Shown one piece after another: positions 24,953-34,073 of a stretch of 64,000 nucleotides of DNA. The stretch covers positions 141,683 through 205,682 of the forward strand of contig CAJFRA010000002.1 of the NCBI GenBank assembly GCA_904419295.1. Reading direction: 5' to 3'. The DNA comes from Candidatus Pseudobutyricicoccus lothianensis (GTDB lineage: Bacteria; Bacillota; Clostridia; Oscillospirales; Butyricicoccaceae). Every line of letters starts with the position of its first letter. Positions within the stretch are counted from its first letter, which is position 1. The translations under genes and the position numbers were made by a program. Under the pieces are notes generated by a model. It had not been told where the DNA came from and made no database searches. It worked only from the letters and a program-made list of their open reading frames with translations.

Positions 24953-26590
24953 ATGCGTATTCAACACAATATTATGGCGATGAACGCCTACCGCAACTAC
25001 ACCAACAACACCAGTGCGCTGAGCAAGAACCTGGAAAAGCTGTCTTCCGGCTACAAGATCAACCGGGCAGGCGATGACGCTGCCGGTCTGGCCATCAGCG
25101 AAAAGATGCGCGCCCAGATCACCGGCCTGGATAAAGCCCAGGACAACGCCAAGGACGGTATCTCCCTGGTGCAGACCGCCGAAGGCGCTCTGACCGAGGT
25201 CCACGACATGCTCAACCGTATGGTAGAGCTGGCGACTCAGTCCGCGAACGGCACCTATGACAACGAGACCGACCGTGCGAACCTGCAGAAGGAAGTCGCA
25301 CAGCTGCAGGACGAGATCGACCGCATCGCCGATTCCGCCAACTTCAACGGCATCAAGCTGCTGGACGGCTCCATGGCTGGCGGCGGCAATGTGTCCGGCG
25401 TGACCCTGGTAGATACCAGCGCCGTGGCCGCCACTGCTACAAGCGCCGCTTTTGCTGACGCTGACGGCGCTCAGGTTGCTGGCGATACGCTGGAATACAC
25501 TGTGGCGTGGCAGGACGCTGATGGCAACGGCTATTCCACTACCGTAAAATTTACAGTGGGTGATACCACCACTGAATTGATTGCCGAAGATGGTACCAAG
25601 TATACCGTGACCGACACTGCCACAAAAGATGAATTGGCCAATGCTGTAATTTCTGAGTTGAAAAAGGACAGCAATTTGTCCGCTGCTTTTGATATTACCA
25701 ATTCTGCAAGCGCATTGCAATTCACCAGCAAGGCCACAGGTTCCGCCGGTGCCACTATTACAGCACTCACTGGCAGCGGCACTATTTCCACCGCTAGTTT
25801 GGGTTCGACCATTGCTGCGTCCACTGATGCGGCCGATGCCAGCCAGAAACTGGATCTGAGCAAGGTCACCGTTGTGGATGCAACAGGTAGCAATGTTCCC
25901 ACTGCGGATGACCTGAACGACGCTGTCTTCGAGATCGGCGGCAAAAAATTCCTTTTTGTTGAAACTGGATCCGATCTGAAGAATCTGAGCAATCTGGATT
26001 CCGATGTCAATGTGATTGAGCTGAACGCTGATACCTACACTCCAGCCAATGATGCCGCCAACGTAGCTGCTGAACTTTCCCGTGTCACCGGCATGGAGTT
26101 TGAAGCTGCCACAGCCGCTGGCCCCACTGGCTCTGGCATCTCTCTGCATGATATCGTCTATAAAGGCGATACCAAGCTGTCTGCCAGCGGCGGTGGCCTG
26201 ACCCTGCAGATCGGCGATACCTCGGATGACTACAACCAGCTGACTGTATCTATTCAGGATATGCACACCGGGTCGCTGGGTATCGCTGGTATCGACATCA
26301 GCACGCAGGAAGGTGCGCAGGCTGCGGTCGACGTCATCAAGAACGCTATCAATATGGTTTCCGATGTCCGTGGTACCCTGGGCGCCACCCAGAACCGTCT
26401 GGACCACACCATCAACAACCTGTCGGTAATGCAGGAGAACATCCAGGATGCTGAATCCTCGATCCGCGACACTGATGTGGCCGAAGAGATGATGGAGTAC
26501 ACCAAGAACAACATCCTGATCCAGTCCGCTCAGGCCATGCTGGCCCAGGCCAACCAAGTACCCCAGGGCGTGCTCCAGCTGCTGCAATAA
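24953..26590 (+). CDS. hag: Flagellin
   Basis: This 545-residue flagellin forms the flagellar filament. The conserved N-terminal D0/D1 helices span about residues 1-140 ([38 protein letters not shown]) and the C-terminal ones about 455-545 ([22 protein letters not shown], ending [11 protein letters not shown]). Between them lies a roughly 310-residue Ala/Thr/Ser-rich variable region with lower GC, the surface-exposed D2/D3 part. The ATG at 24953 follows AAGGAGG; the longer frame to 24887 was rejected. It is downstream of csrA and ends with a strong terminator. No other flagellar genes are in the window. Confidence 0.96.
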   Translation: MRIQHNIMAMNAYRNYTNNTSALSKNLEKLSSGYKINRAGDDAAGLAISEKMRAQITGLDKAQDNAKDGISLVQTAEGALTEVHDMLNRMVELATQSANGTYDNETDRANLQKEVAQLQDEIDRIADSANFNGIKLLDGSMAGGGNVSGVTLVDTSAVAATATSAAFADADGAQVAGDTLEYTVAWQDADGNGYSTTVKFTVGDTTTELIAEDGTKYTVTDTATKDELANAVISELKKDSNLSAAFDITNSASALQFTSKATGSAGATITALTGSGTISTASLGSTIAASTDAADASQKLDLSKVTVVDATGSNVPTADDLNDAVFEIGGKKFLFVETGSDLKNLSNLDSDVNVIELNADTYTPANDAANVAAELSRVTGMEFEAATAAGPTGSGISLHDIVYKGDTKLSASGGGLTLQIGDTSDDYNQLTVSIQDMHTGSLGIAGIDISTQEGAQAAVDVIKNAINMVSDVRGTLGATQNRLDHTINNLSVMQENIQDAESSIRDTDVAEEMMEYTKNNILIQSAQAMLAQANQVPQGVLQLLQ

Positions 26591-26623
26591 GAGCAGAGCA
26601 GCTCCGCCCGAAAACAGGCAACA

Positions 26624-26663
26624 CGATCAAAAAAGGACCAGTTCTCTGGTCCTTTTTTGATCG
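26624..26663. terminator. Terminator after flagellin
   Basis: A 17-bp stem (CGATCAAAAAAGGACCA and complement) closes a short GTTCTC loop, with T and A runs on both sides. Confidence 0.92.
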
Positions 26664-26730
26664 TTTATGAAATTCATCGGGCCCCAGGTTCCCCCAGCGG
26701 GGCCCATCAGCCCAGCTCTGGGCACATCAG

Positions 26731-27942
26731 CTATGCGTCAAACCCATTTTCCAGATAGTCCACCGCAAACTGGGCAAAAACAGCCGCCATTTGCGGAACG
26801 ATGGATTCCGTCAACTGAAAATCACTGCTGTGCAGGCCGAATTTTCCCCTTGTCTCCTCGTTGGCAATGCCGGCAAACACATAGGTGCCAGGCACTCTTG
26901 TGATGTATTCGCTGAAATCTTCACCGCCCAAGTGGGGCTCTTTGTCCACCAGCACGTTTTCCTCTCCTACGATTTTAGCCGCGGAGCGCACGCAGAAGGG
27001 CACCGCTTCCGGCGTATTGATCACCGCTCCGCTAAACCGGGCTGTCACCTGGGCTGTGGCCCCGTTGGCCTGGGCGATCCCCTGGGAGACCTGGCGGATC
27101 AGCTCCACCATCTGCTCCATCACTTCCTGCCGGTCTGCCCGGATGGTGCCTGTCATCGTGCATTGGTCGGGAATGATGTTGCTTTTATCCTGGGGCCCAG
27201 AATGGATGGTGCACACCGACAGCACCCGGGCTGCCGTCTCCGGCAGGCGGCGGGAGACGATCTGCTGCAAAGCGCCGTAGATCTGGCAGGCGATACCGAT
27301 GGGGTCGATGCACTGGTGGGGCCAGGAACCATGGCCGCCCCGCCCTGTCACCTGGATGGTAAAACCGCCCGGATAGCCAAAAGCGCTGCGCTCGGCTATC
27401 ACCACCTGGCCGGCTTCTGCTTCAGGCCAGGCATGGGCGGCAAATACCGCATCCACTTTGGGGTCTTCCAATACTTTATCCTGCTGCACCATCAGGCGGC
27501 CGCCGCCGCCCCCTTCTTCCCCGGGTTGGAAGACGAATTTCACACATCCCTGCCACCGATCCCGCAGGGCCGATAAGATCCGGGCGCTGCCCAGCAGCCA
27601 GGCAGTGTGCCCATCGTGCCCGCAGGCGTGCATGACACCGGGATTTTTCGAGCTGCAAGCCAGGCCAGTCGTCTCCTGAATGGGCAGGGCATCGATATCC
27701 GCCCGGAGCAGCACTGTTCTGCCCGGCCCTTTGTCTCCCTGCAGCAGGCCCACTACACCGGTGCCGCCTGCCATCCCCGTCTGCACCTTCATGCCGGGGA
27801 TGCGCGCCAGTTCCTGGGCGATCTTTTCCGCCGTGCGGTGCTCCTGCATGGAAAGTTCAGGGTGCATGTGCAGATCCTGCCGGAATTCCTGCAAAAATGC
27901 AGCTTCTTTTTGCGCTGCTTCTTTGATCTCCTGTGTCAACAT
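26731..27942 (-). CDS. M20 family amidohydrolase
   Basis: This 403-residue metallopeptidase resembles the amidohydrolase group (N-acyl-amino acid or IAA-amino acid hydrolase, YxeP-like). Metal ligand motifs are DLHMHPE, HACGHDGHTA near residue 108 and GGEDFSEY near the C terminus; ADIDALPIQE is the family signature. The ATG at 27942 has GGAGG just upstream; the longer frame to 28023 was rejected. It is last in a same-strand set with a polar amino-acid ABC importer, which suggests the transporter brings in an N-acylated or modified amino acid that this enzyme deacylates. Confidence 0.92.
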   Translation of the reverse strand: MLTQEIKEAAQKEAAFLQEFRQDLHMHPELSMQEHRTAEKIAQELARIPGMKVQTGMAGGTGVVGLLQGDKGPGRTVLLRADIDALPIQETTGLACSSKNPGVMHACGHDGHTAWLLGSARILSALRDRWQGCVKFVFQPGEEGGGGGRLMVQQDKVLEDPKVDAVFAAHAWPEAEAGQVVIAERSAFGYPGGFTIQVTGRGGHGSWPHQCIDPIGIACQIYGALQQIVSRRLPETAARVLSVCTIHSGPQDKSNIIPDQCTMTGTIRADRQEVMEQMVELIRQVSQGIAQANGATAQVTARFSGAVINTPEAVPFCVRSAAKIVGEENVLVDKEPHLGGEDFSEYITRVPGTYVFAGIANEETRGKFGLHSSDFQLTESIVPQMAAVFAQFAVDYLENGFDA

Positions 27943-27967
27943 TGTATGACCTCCTCCCAAATTGCGC

Positions 27968-28006
27968 AAAGCAGGCAGGAACCGCAAAAGGGCTCCTGCC
28001 TGCTTT
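27968..28006. terminator. Inverted repeat between the ABC ATPase and M20 genes
   Basis: The 13-bp stem AAAGCAGGCAGGA/TCCTGCCTGCTTT closes a loop of 13 nt. The T run on the minus strand is weak, so it may reduce rather than stop readthrough. Confidence 0.5.
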
Positions 28007-28009
28007 ATC

Positions 28010-28747
28010 TCATTTGCTGACAAACTGCAAAAATTGCTTCAGCCGCGGGTTTTGCGGGTTATCGATGATCTCTGCCGGCGGGCCGTCCGCCACAATCCGG
28101 CCGTCATCCATAAACAACACCCGTGTAGCCACATTGCGGGCAAAACGGATCTCGTGGGTGACCAATATCATCGTGCTGTCTTCTTCTGCCAGCTTGCGGA
28201 TGGTGTTCAGCACTTCGCCTACCAGCTCTGGGTCCAGGGCCGATGTGGGTTCATCGAACAAAAGCACATCGGGGTTGACAGCCAAAGCCCGGGCAATGGC
28301 TACCCGCTGCTGCTGGCCGCCAGACATTTTGGAGGGGTAAAAATCCTTCCGCTCCACCATACCCACTTTTTCCAGCAAAGCCATGGCGATATCCTCTGCT
28401 TCTGCCCGGCTCTTTTTCTGCACCGTCACCAGGGCTTCCATGACGTTCTGCTTGGCCGTCTTGTTTTTAAACAGGTTGTAGTTCTGGAACACCATAGCCG
28501 ACTGACGGCGCAGGCTGCGAATCTCCCTGCGGGTATGGTGGGCAGAATCCACGGTGACATCCCCCACCCGCACTGTGCCGGTGGTAGGCACACACAGATA
28601 GTTCAGGCAGCGCAGCAGCGTAGATTTGCCAGTGCCCGAAGGCCCCAAGATGGCCACCACCTCGTTCTTATTCACTTTCAGGTTGATTTCTTTCAAAACA
28701 TGGGTATCATGCCCAAAGGTCTTTGAAAGATTTTTCACTTCGACCAT
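28010..28747 (-). CDS. Polar amino-acid ABC transporter ATPase
   Basis: This 245-residue ATPase of the GlnQ/HisP type powers amino-acid import. It contains Walker A GPSGTGKST, signature [15 protein letters not shown] and Walker B DVLLFDEPTSALDPE, with the H-loop ILVTHEIRFARN. It is third in the minus-strand operon permease, binding protein, ATPase, M20 amidohydrolase. The gene order and sequence resemble cystine/sulfur-amino-acid systems such as YxeMNO, but substrate cannot be fixed from sequence. Confidence 0.94.
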   Translation of the reverse strand: MVEVKNLSKTFGHDTHVLKEINLKVNKNEVVAILGPSGTGKSTLLRCLNYLCVPTTGTVRVGDVTVDSAHHTRREIRSLRRQSAMVFQNYNLFKNKTAKQNVMEALVTVQKKSRAEAEDIAMALLEKVGMVERKDFYPSKMSGGQQQRVAIARALAVNPDVLLFDEPTSALDPELVGEVLNTIRKLAEEDSTMILVTHEIRFARNVATRVLFMDDGRIVADGPPAEIIDNPQNPRLKQFLQFVSK

Positions 28748-28777
28748 CGTTTACTACCCCACCTGTCTTTTTTTTGC

Positions 28778-29620
28778 TTAGCGGTCTGCTGTCAGCCAGT
28801 CGTTGCTAATCAGCTGGGTCAGGTCCTCATAGAACCACTTGGTGACGATCTCGCGGATCGTGCCGTCGTCTTGCATCTCTTGCAGCACTCCGTTCAGCTC
28901 GTCCCGCAGCTCTTTGCCTTCTTCAGTATCGGGGAACCACCAGCCTACGTTGTTGCCGAACAGCTTTTCATCCAGCTGGCGGAACTCCAGCCCCTGGGCC
29001 CGCTCGGCCTTCTCGATATTCGTTACGGTGTTGGCGTAGGCGTCAACCCGGCCCAGGGAGCAATCCTGGAAGCCGGCCGTGGAATCTTCGTATGTAATGA
29101 CTTCCCAATCGTATTCCGGCGCCAGCTTTTCTACTGTCGATTGTGCCGCTTGCCCGGCAGTCACGCCCATGGTGCAGCCCCGCAAGTCTTCCAGGGTCTC
29201 ATACTCGCTGTCCGGCTGGACAATGACCACCTGGGCGTCGCCATAAATGGGCTGCGAAGCCAGATAGTTTTCCAGGCGCGCTTCGGTGATGGCAAAGCAG
29301 TTGGCCGCCACATCCACACGGCCGGTATCCAGTTCGCCAAACAGAGAAGCTGCGTCGCCCACCTGTTTTACCTCGATCTCCCAGCCGGTGCGCTCGCCCA
29401 CTTCGGCCCAAAGCTCGGCTTCCACGCCGGTCCAGGTGCCATCATCCGCCACCAGAGAATAGGGCTCGCCGCTGCCATTGGTACCTACTACCACTGTGCG
29501 GGTGCCATCCTCATTTTCGCCGCCGGCGGTATCCTTATCCCCCGAACCTTCCTCGCTGGAACAGGCGGCCAGGGATACCATCATCGTCGCGGCCATGAGC
29601 AGTGCTATCAATCGTTTCAT
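28778..29620 (-). CDS. Amino-acid ABC transporter substrate-binding lipoprotein
   Basis: This 280-residue lipoprotein has a signal peptide ending in SLAAC (lipid-modified Cys at about residue 20), a Ser/Glu/Asp-rich tether and the SBP_bac_3 fold (VVVGTNGSGEPYSLVADDGTWTGVEAELW, RVDVAANCFAITEARL, TYEDSTAGFQDC). It captures an amino acid outside the cell and delivers it to the permease encoded just upstream (47 nt). GGAGGAATC precedes the ATG. Ligand identity is unknown. Confidence 0.93.
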   Translation of the reverse strand: MKRLIALLMAATMMVSLAACSSEEGSGDKDTAGGENEDGTRTVVVGTNGSGEPYSLVADDGTWTGVEAELWAEVGERTGWEIEVKQVGDAASLFGELDTGRVDVAANCFAITEARLENYLASQPIYGDAQVVIVQPDSEYETLEDLRGCTMGVTAGQAAQSTVEKLAPEYDWEVITYEDSTAGFQDCSLGRVDAYANTVTNIEKAERAQGLEFRQLDEKLFGNNVGWWFPDTEEGKELRDELNGVLQEMQDDGTIREIVTKWFYEDLTQLISNDWLTADR

Positions 29621-29667
29621 TTTGATTCCTCCGTCTATTCTGTATCTTTATTATTATATTGAAATAT

Positions 29668-30333
29668 TTAATAAATGGCATTGCAGCGCTTTTCGAGCAC
29701 CTTTTGGATAAAGGTCAATATCAGGGTAATCACCCAGTAAATCAGCATGACACAGGCGTAGCACTCGAAAAACTGAAAGGTATTGGCGCCCTCGATCTTA
29801 GCGGTGCCCATTACATCCCGCACACCCACCAGGAAAGCCAGGGACGACATTTTGAACAGGTTGATGAGGTCGTTGAACAGCGGGGGCAAAGCTACCCGGA
29901 AAGCCTGCGGTACCACGATACGGCTTGTCATTTGCCAGCCGGTCATGCCCAAGGACATACAGGCCTCCCTCTGCCCTTCATCCACTGAGATCAATGCGCC
30001 CCGGATGGATTCGGAGACGAAGGCCCCCATGTTTAAGCTCATGATGACCGCCACTGCCACTGTGGGCGACATATCCCGCACAATGGCCACCAAGTTTGCC
30101 AGGCCATAATAAAAGAAGAACAGCTGGGCGGCAGCCGGCGTGCCCCGGATGAACGAAATCCACACCTTAAGCAGCTGGCTGACCACCGGCACTTTGTAGT
30201 AACTGATGAGCGCAAAGACCAAGCCGATGATCAGCGAGAACGCCGCACTGATGATGGTGAGTGTCAAGGTCACATCCAATTTGCTGGCTACATAGGGAAG
30301 TGTTTCTAAGAAATATTCCCAATCAAATTTCAT
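29668..30333 (-). CDS. Amino-acid ABC transporter permease
   Basis: A 221-residue inner-membrane permease of the His/Glu/Gln/Arg/opine family, with about five helices and the EAA-type loop EGQREACMSLGMTGWQMTSRIVVPQAFRVALP that contacts the ATPase. It is first in the importer operon. A good promoter (TTGACT, 17-bp spacer, TAAAAT on the minus strand) lies at 30438-30410. Confidence 0.93.
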   Translation of the reverse strand: MKFDWEYFLETLPYVASKLDVTLTLTIISAAFSLIIGLVFALISYYKVPVVSQLLKVWISFIRGTPAAAQLFFFYYGLANLVAIVRDMSPTVAVAVIMSLNMGAFVSESIRGALISVDEGQREACMSLGMTGWQMTSRIVVPQAFRVALPPLFNDLINLFKMSSLAFLVGVRDVMGTAKIEGANTFQFFECYACVMLIYWVITLILTFIQKVLEKRCNAIY

Positions 30334-30382
30334 TCTCCAATCCCCTCACACGAACCTGTATGTTCAGGCAAAATCTACACAA

Positions 30383-30398
30383 TGTGATACTTTTCACA
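30383..30398. promoter_or_regulatory. TGTGA-N6-TCACA palindrome at the importer promoter
   Basis: TGTGATACTTTTCACA is a perfect CRP/FNR-type core dyad just downstream of the -10 element of the importer promoter, where a repressor would block initiation. The binding protein is unknown. Confidence 0.45.
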
Positions 30399-30409
30399 AA
30401 TGCGAGCTT

Positions 30410-30438
30410 ATTTTATATTCACCCTGTCTCAAAGTCAA
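30410..30438 (-). promoter_or_regulatory. Promoter of the amino-acid importer operon
   Basis: On the minus strand, TTGACT (30438-30433) and TAAAAT (30415-30410) are separated by 17 bp. Confidence 0.75.
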
Positions 30439-30728
30439 GCTTCATCAGGAAATCAAATAATTGGTCTTATATTTATAAAGAATTAAAATATTATTAAAAC
30501 TATGTGAAATTTCAAAGGCCCTGCAAACAGAACAGGCCCAGAATCCGGGGCGGCAGCGCAAAAAAACGGGCCGTCTCCAGCCCGTTTCTATTCCTGCGGT
30601 AGGTCTCCCCGCCCCTTGCCAGCAGACCAGAAGCGTTTTCCGCACTGCTGCTATGGCACATATTCAATGGCATACAATGCATTTGGCCAGGCCGCCCAGC
30701 CGAATGGAACAGCTCCTCCTCTGAAAGC
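30439..30728. other. Intergenic stretch, AT-rich then terminator
   Basis: No gene is supported. The left half is AT-rich upstream DNA of the importer operon. The right half holds the ygiQ terminator at 30561-30587 and non-coding GC-rich sequence. Confidence 0.6.
30561..30587 (-). terminator. Terminator downstream of ygiQ
   Basis: The stem AAACGGGC/GCCCGTTT is followed on the minus strand by a long T run. It is 140 bp after the ygiQ stop. Confidence 0.75.
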
Positions 30729-32624
30729 CTATTTGCCGCCCTTTCTTTTTTGGCGCCCTTTGGAACGGGCAGCCCGTGGTTTCCCTTTCTGTTTGTCCCG
30801 TCTGCCTGCACTGCTCCAGGGTCTATCCTCCCACACCAGGCAGCGTTTGCCATGGCCGATCAAGTCTTCCCGCCCGGCCCGGTGAAGGGCTTCCAGCACC
30901 AAAGCCCGGTTCTTGGGGTTCTTCCATTGGAGCAGCGCCCGCTGCATGGCCTTTTCGTGGGGATCTTTGGCCACATACACCGGCTCCATGGTGCGAGGGT
31001 CCAGCCCTGTGTGGTACATGGCGGTGGAAAGCGTGCCCGGCGTGGGGTAGAAATCCTGTACTTGCTCGGGCCGGCTGCCGGTGGCGTTCAAATATTCGGC
31101 CAGGTAAATGGCGTCTTCCAGCCGGCTGCCCGGGTGGGAAGACATCAGATAAGGCACCAGATATTGTTCCAGCCCATATTTTTGGTTGAGCCGCTTGTAT
31201 TTTTCGCAGAACCGCTCATAGACTTCCTTGGGCGGCTTGCCCATATAGTAGAGCACATTGGGGCTGATGTGCTCAGGGGCCACTTTCAGCTGGCCGCTGA
31301 TGTGGTAGCGCACCAGGTCTGCAAAGAACTCGCCGGAGGGGTCGCACTCCATATAATCGTAGCGGATGCCCGAGCGGATGAACACTTTTTTCACGCCGGG
31401 CAAGGCCCGCAATTTGCGCAGCAGGGCCAAATAGTCGCTGTGGTCTCCCTGCAGGGCCGGGCAGGGCGATGGGAACAGGCACTGCCGATCCACACAGGCG
31501 CCCACTTTGGCCTGCTTGCCGCAGGCGGGCCCCCGGAAGTTGGCAGTGGGGCCGCCCACATCGTGGATGTACCCTTTGAAATGGGGCACATGGGTCATGC
31601 GCTCCGCCTCTTTGAGCACCGAAGCGTGGCTGCGGCTGGTGACATAGCGGCCCTGGTGCATGGTGAGGGCGCAGAAGTTGCAGGCCCCATAGCAGCCCCG
31701 GTTGTGGATGATGGAAAATTCCACCTCCCGGATGGCCTCTACCCCGCCCTGGGCCTCATAGGAGGGGTGGTAAGTCCGGGCATAGGGCAGGTCGGCCACT
31801 TGATCCAGTTCCTCGGTCTCCAGCGGTTTGGCCGGCGGGTTCTGCACCAGGTACCAGTTTTCATACCCTTGCAAAATGGCCCTGCCCCGGACGAAATCCT
31901 GTTCGTCGTGCTCGATCAGCGCCGCTTTGGCATAAGCCCTCTTATCTTGGCTGACCTGTTCAAAAGAGGGCTCTTCCACGGCGGGGAACACACATTCTTC
32001 TTTGTTGCGGGTCATATAGCAGGTGCCCCGCACATCCCGGATGCTGTGGATGGGCTCCCCTTTTTTCAGCCGCCGGGCGATCTCCACGATCTGGTGTTCC
32101 CCCATGCCGTAGATCAGCAGGTCGGCAGCGCTATCCACCAAAATGGGGCGGCGGACTTTATCATCCCAATAATCGTAGTGGGCGAACCGGCGCAGGGATG
32201 CCTCGATGCCGCCGATGACGATGGGCAGGTCGGGCCAGGCCCGCTTGACCAGGTTGGAATAGACGATCACTGCCCGGTCGGGCCGGCGCCCCGCCAGACC
32301 GCCGGGGGTGTAGGCGTCCTTTTCCCGTCGGCGTTTTGCCACGGTGTAATGGGCCACCATGGAATCGATGTTGCCCGCATTGACCAAGGCGGCATAGCGG
32401 GGCCTGCCCATGGCCAGCAGCTCGTCGGCCGAGTGGTAATCGGGCTGGGAAAGGATGGCCACCCGGAACCCGACTTTTTCCAGCACACGGGAGATCACCG
32501 CTGTGCCAAAGGAGGGGTGATCCACATATGCATCGCCGGTGATCAACAGGAAATCGTAGTAATACCAACCCCGCTCCACCATATCTTCTTTTGAAACCGG
32601 CAAAAATTCAAATGCTTCCGCCAT
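30729..32624 (-). CDS. ygiQ: YgiQ family radical SAM protein
   Basis: This 631-residue protein is a YgiQ-type radical SAM enzyme with an N-terminal B12-binding-like region (YVDHPSFGTAVISRVLEKVGFRVAILSQPDY) and the [4Fe-4S] motif GCYGACNFC near residue 310. The Lys/Arg-rich tail (KGKPRAARSKGRQKRKGGK) is typical of the family. The reaction is unknown. The ATG at 32624 follows AGAAGGCGG; the longer frame to 32801 overlaps the flavin reductase and was rejected. It follows the flavin reductase gene by 95 nt. Confidence 0.93.
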   Translation of the reverse strand: MAEAFEFLPVSKEDMVERGWYYYDFLLITGDAYVDHPSFGTAVISRVLEKVGFRVAILSQPDYHSADELLAMGRPRYAALVNAGNIDSMVAHYTVAKRRREKDAYTPGGLAGRRPDRAVIVYSNLVKRAWPDLPIVIGGIEASLRRFAHYDYWDDKVRRPILVDSAADLLIYGMGEHQIVEIARRLKKGEPIHSIRDVRGTCYMTRNKEECVFPAVEEPSFEQVSQDKRAYAKAALIEHDEQDFVRGRAILQGYENWYLVQNPPAKPLETEELDQVADLPYARTYHPSYEAQGGVEAIREVEFSIIHNRGCYGACNFCALTMHQGRYVTSRSHASVLKEAERMTHVPHFKGYIHDVGGPTANFRGPACGKQAKVGACVDRQCLFPSPCPALQGDHSDYLALLRKLRALPGVKKVFIRSGIRYDYMECDPSGEFFADLVRYHISGQLKVAPEHISPNVLYYMGKPPKEVYERFCEKYKRLNQKYGLEQYLVPYLMSSHPGSRLEDAIYLAEYLNATGSRPEQVQDFYPTPGTLSTAMYHTGLDPRTMEPVYVAKDPHEKAMQRALLQWKNPKNRALVLEALHRAGREDLIGHGKRCLVWEDRPWSSAGRRDKQKGKPRAARSKGRQKRKGGK

Positions 32625-32719
32625 GATCCGCCTTCTTTCTCCCTTCCGTTTGCCCAAAAGAGGGGCGGCCTTGCTGCCGCCCCTTCTGGCTGTTTGCTGT
32701 CGTCTTTGCTGCTTTCGCT

Positions 32720-33223
32720 CTATTCCTGTACATACACACCGGTGATCTGGCCGGTGTAAATGCGGTGATAATCGCCGTCTGCGTACCACTTCTGGTTCCA
32801 CTCAGGCGGGATCTTCTCCGGGTTCATGTCATCCACATAGATCTTTTTGCACACGAATACCACTTTGGCCTCGGCAAAGGCCACTTGGCCATCCAGCTCC
32901 ACAGGCGTCAGGCCGCTGTCGTTTATCTTATCCATCTCCCGGCCCGACTTGGTGCCCAGCACCGCCAGGGCTTTGGGTCGCGGGTTGCCGAAAAAGCTGA
33001 TGGTGAAGCCGTCGTTTTTCTCGGCGAATTCCAGAGTATAGCGGCTGTGCCGCACATAGGCCACAAAAACGGGAACGCTCCACAAATCGCCCATGCAGCC
33101 CCAGCCGATGGTCATGGTGTTGAAATCCCCCGGCGTGCCTGCGGTGAACAGGGCCGCCTGTTTTTCGATCATCTCAAAGGGGTTGCCTTGCAGCTGTTGA
33201 GCTTCGATCTTTTTGAATGCCAT
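32720..33223 (-). CDS. Flavin reductase family protein
   Basis: A 167-residue FMN-binding split-barrel protein of the flavin reductase-like group (TMTIGWGCMGDLWSVPVFVAYVRHSRYTLEFAEKNDGFTISFFG is the FMN-contact segment). Members reduce flavins with NAD(P)H or act as flavoredoxins; the partner is not evident here. The ATG follows GGGAGG. It is upstream of ygiQ on the same strand. Confidence 0.88.
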   Translation of the reverse strand: MAFKKIEAQQLQGNPFEMIEKQAALFTAGTPGDFNTMTIGWGCMGDLWSVPVFVAYVRHSRYTLEFAEKNDGFTISFFGNPRPKALAVLGTKSGREMDKINDSGLTPVELDGQVAFAEAKVVFVCKKIYVDDMNPEKIPPEWNQKWYADGDYHRIYTGQITGVYVQE

Positions 33224-33356
33224 AACAAATTCCCTCCTGCCAAGATCCTATGTCTCACAGCCCGGTAAAAGGCCACAAGACAGAGGTGTGTGATCGGTCT
33301 TTCCCCTATTATAGCACACCCCGGCGGCGGATGGGAGAAAATTTTGCGGTATGGCA

Positions 33357-33379
33357 AAAGGGCCCCAAAGGGGCCCTTT
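33357..33379. terminator. Terminator after the lipoprotein gene
   Basis: The perfect 10-bp stem AAAGGGCCCC/GGGGCCCTTT closes an AAA loop next to the stop codon at 33384. Confidence 0.75.
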
Positions 33380-33383
33380 CCGT

Positions 33384-34025
33384 TCAGCGGATGGCTTCTG
33401 CCGCTTCCACGGCGGCGCCGGCTGCCTCCATCGCTGATTCCTCCAAAAAATGGCTGGCGAATGTGCCATCCCAGTCTTCAAATGTCAGCCCAAACAGGGC
33501 CAGCAGCGCCTGGGAGCTCTGTTCGTCCGCCCGGCAATAGGCGGTCCAGTAATCGGCGTTGTATTGCAGGGTGGCCCGCTGGATTACCCGGACCTCTGCC
33601 ATTTGGGGGTGCCAGGGGCTGATCTCCAGGTAATACTGGGGCAGATCCACCAACAGGTCGCAATAGGGGGCCGCCATAGCACGGGGCAGGTCATCGCCGA
33701 TCCATTCCTCCAGTTCCATGGTCTCAAATTCCAGGGAATCCACATAATCCTGGATCACCGCCAGCTGCTCCGGCCGCCAATCGTTGGATGTGATGGAATC
33801 TGGGAAGCCCGGCGCTTTGTCCCGCTCCGTGCCCGCCGATGGTGTCAGGGTAAAGGTATTGCGCTCCAGCCGCGCCTGGGCCAGCCCATAGGACACCCTT
33901 TTGCGGCATTCCTCCACTTCCTCCGGCGTAGGAGACGCCTCCTCCTCTTGCTGCTGCCGGCCGCACCCGGGCAGCCACAAAAGCAGCAACAGGCAAAGCC
34001 ATGGGAAGAATCTTCTCTTTCTCAT
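33384..34025 (-). CDS. Hypothetical lipoprotein, 213 aa
   Basis: I do not recognise the family. The N terminus is a lipoprotein signal (RKRRFFPWLCLLLLLWLPGCG, lipidated Cys at about residue 22), followed by an acidic Gln/Glu-rich tether and a soluble domain with many acidic and aromatic residues. The ATG at 34025 was preferred to the GTG at 34031 because GGAGGGA is better spaced. It is downstream of the APC permease with a 48-bp gap, so they may be cotranscribed. It should be anchored outside the cytoplasmic membrane. Confidence 0.72.
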   Translation of the reverse strand: MRKRRFFPWLCLLLLLWLPGCGRQQQEEEASPTPEEVEECRKRVSYGLAQARLERNTFTLTPSAGTERDKAPGFPDSITSNDWRPEQLAVIQDYVDSLEFETMELEEWIGDDLPRAMAAPYCDLLVDLPQYYLEISPWHPQMAEVRVIQRATLQYNADYWTAYCRADEQSSQALLALFGLTFEDWDGTFASHFLEESAMEAAGAAVEAAEAIR

Positions 34026-34073
34026 CTGCACTCCCTCCCTTTCCGTCCGAACGTACTCCGGCGGCGCGGCGGA

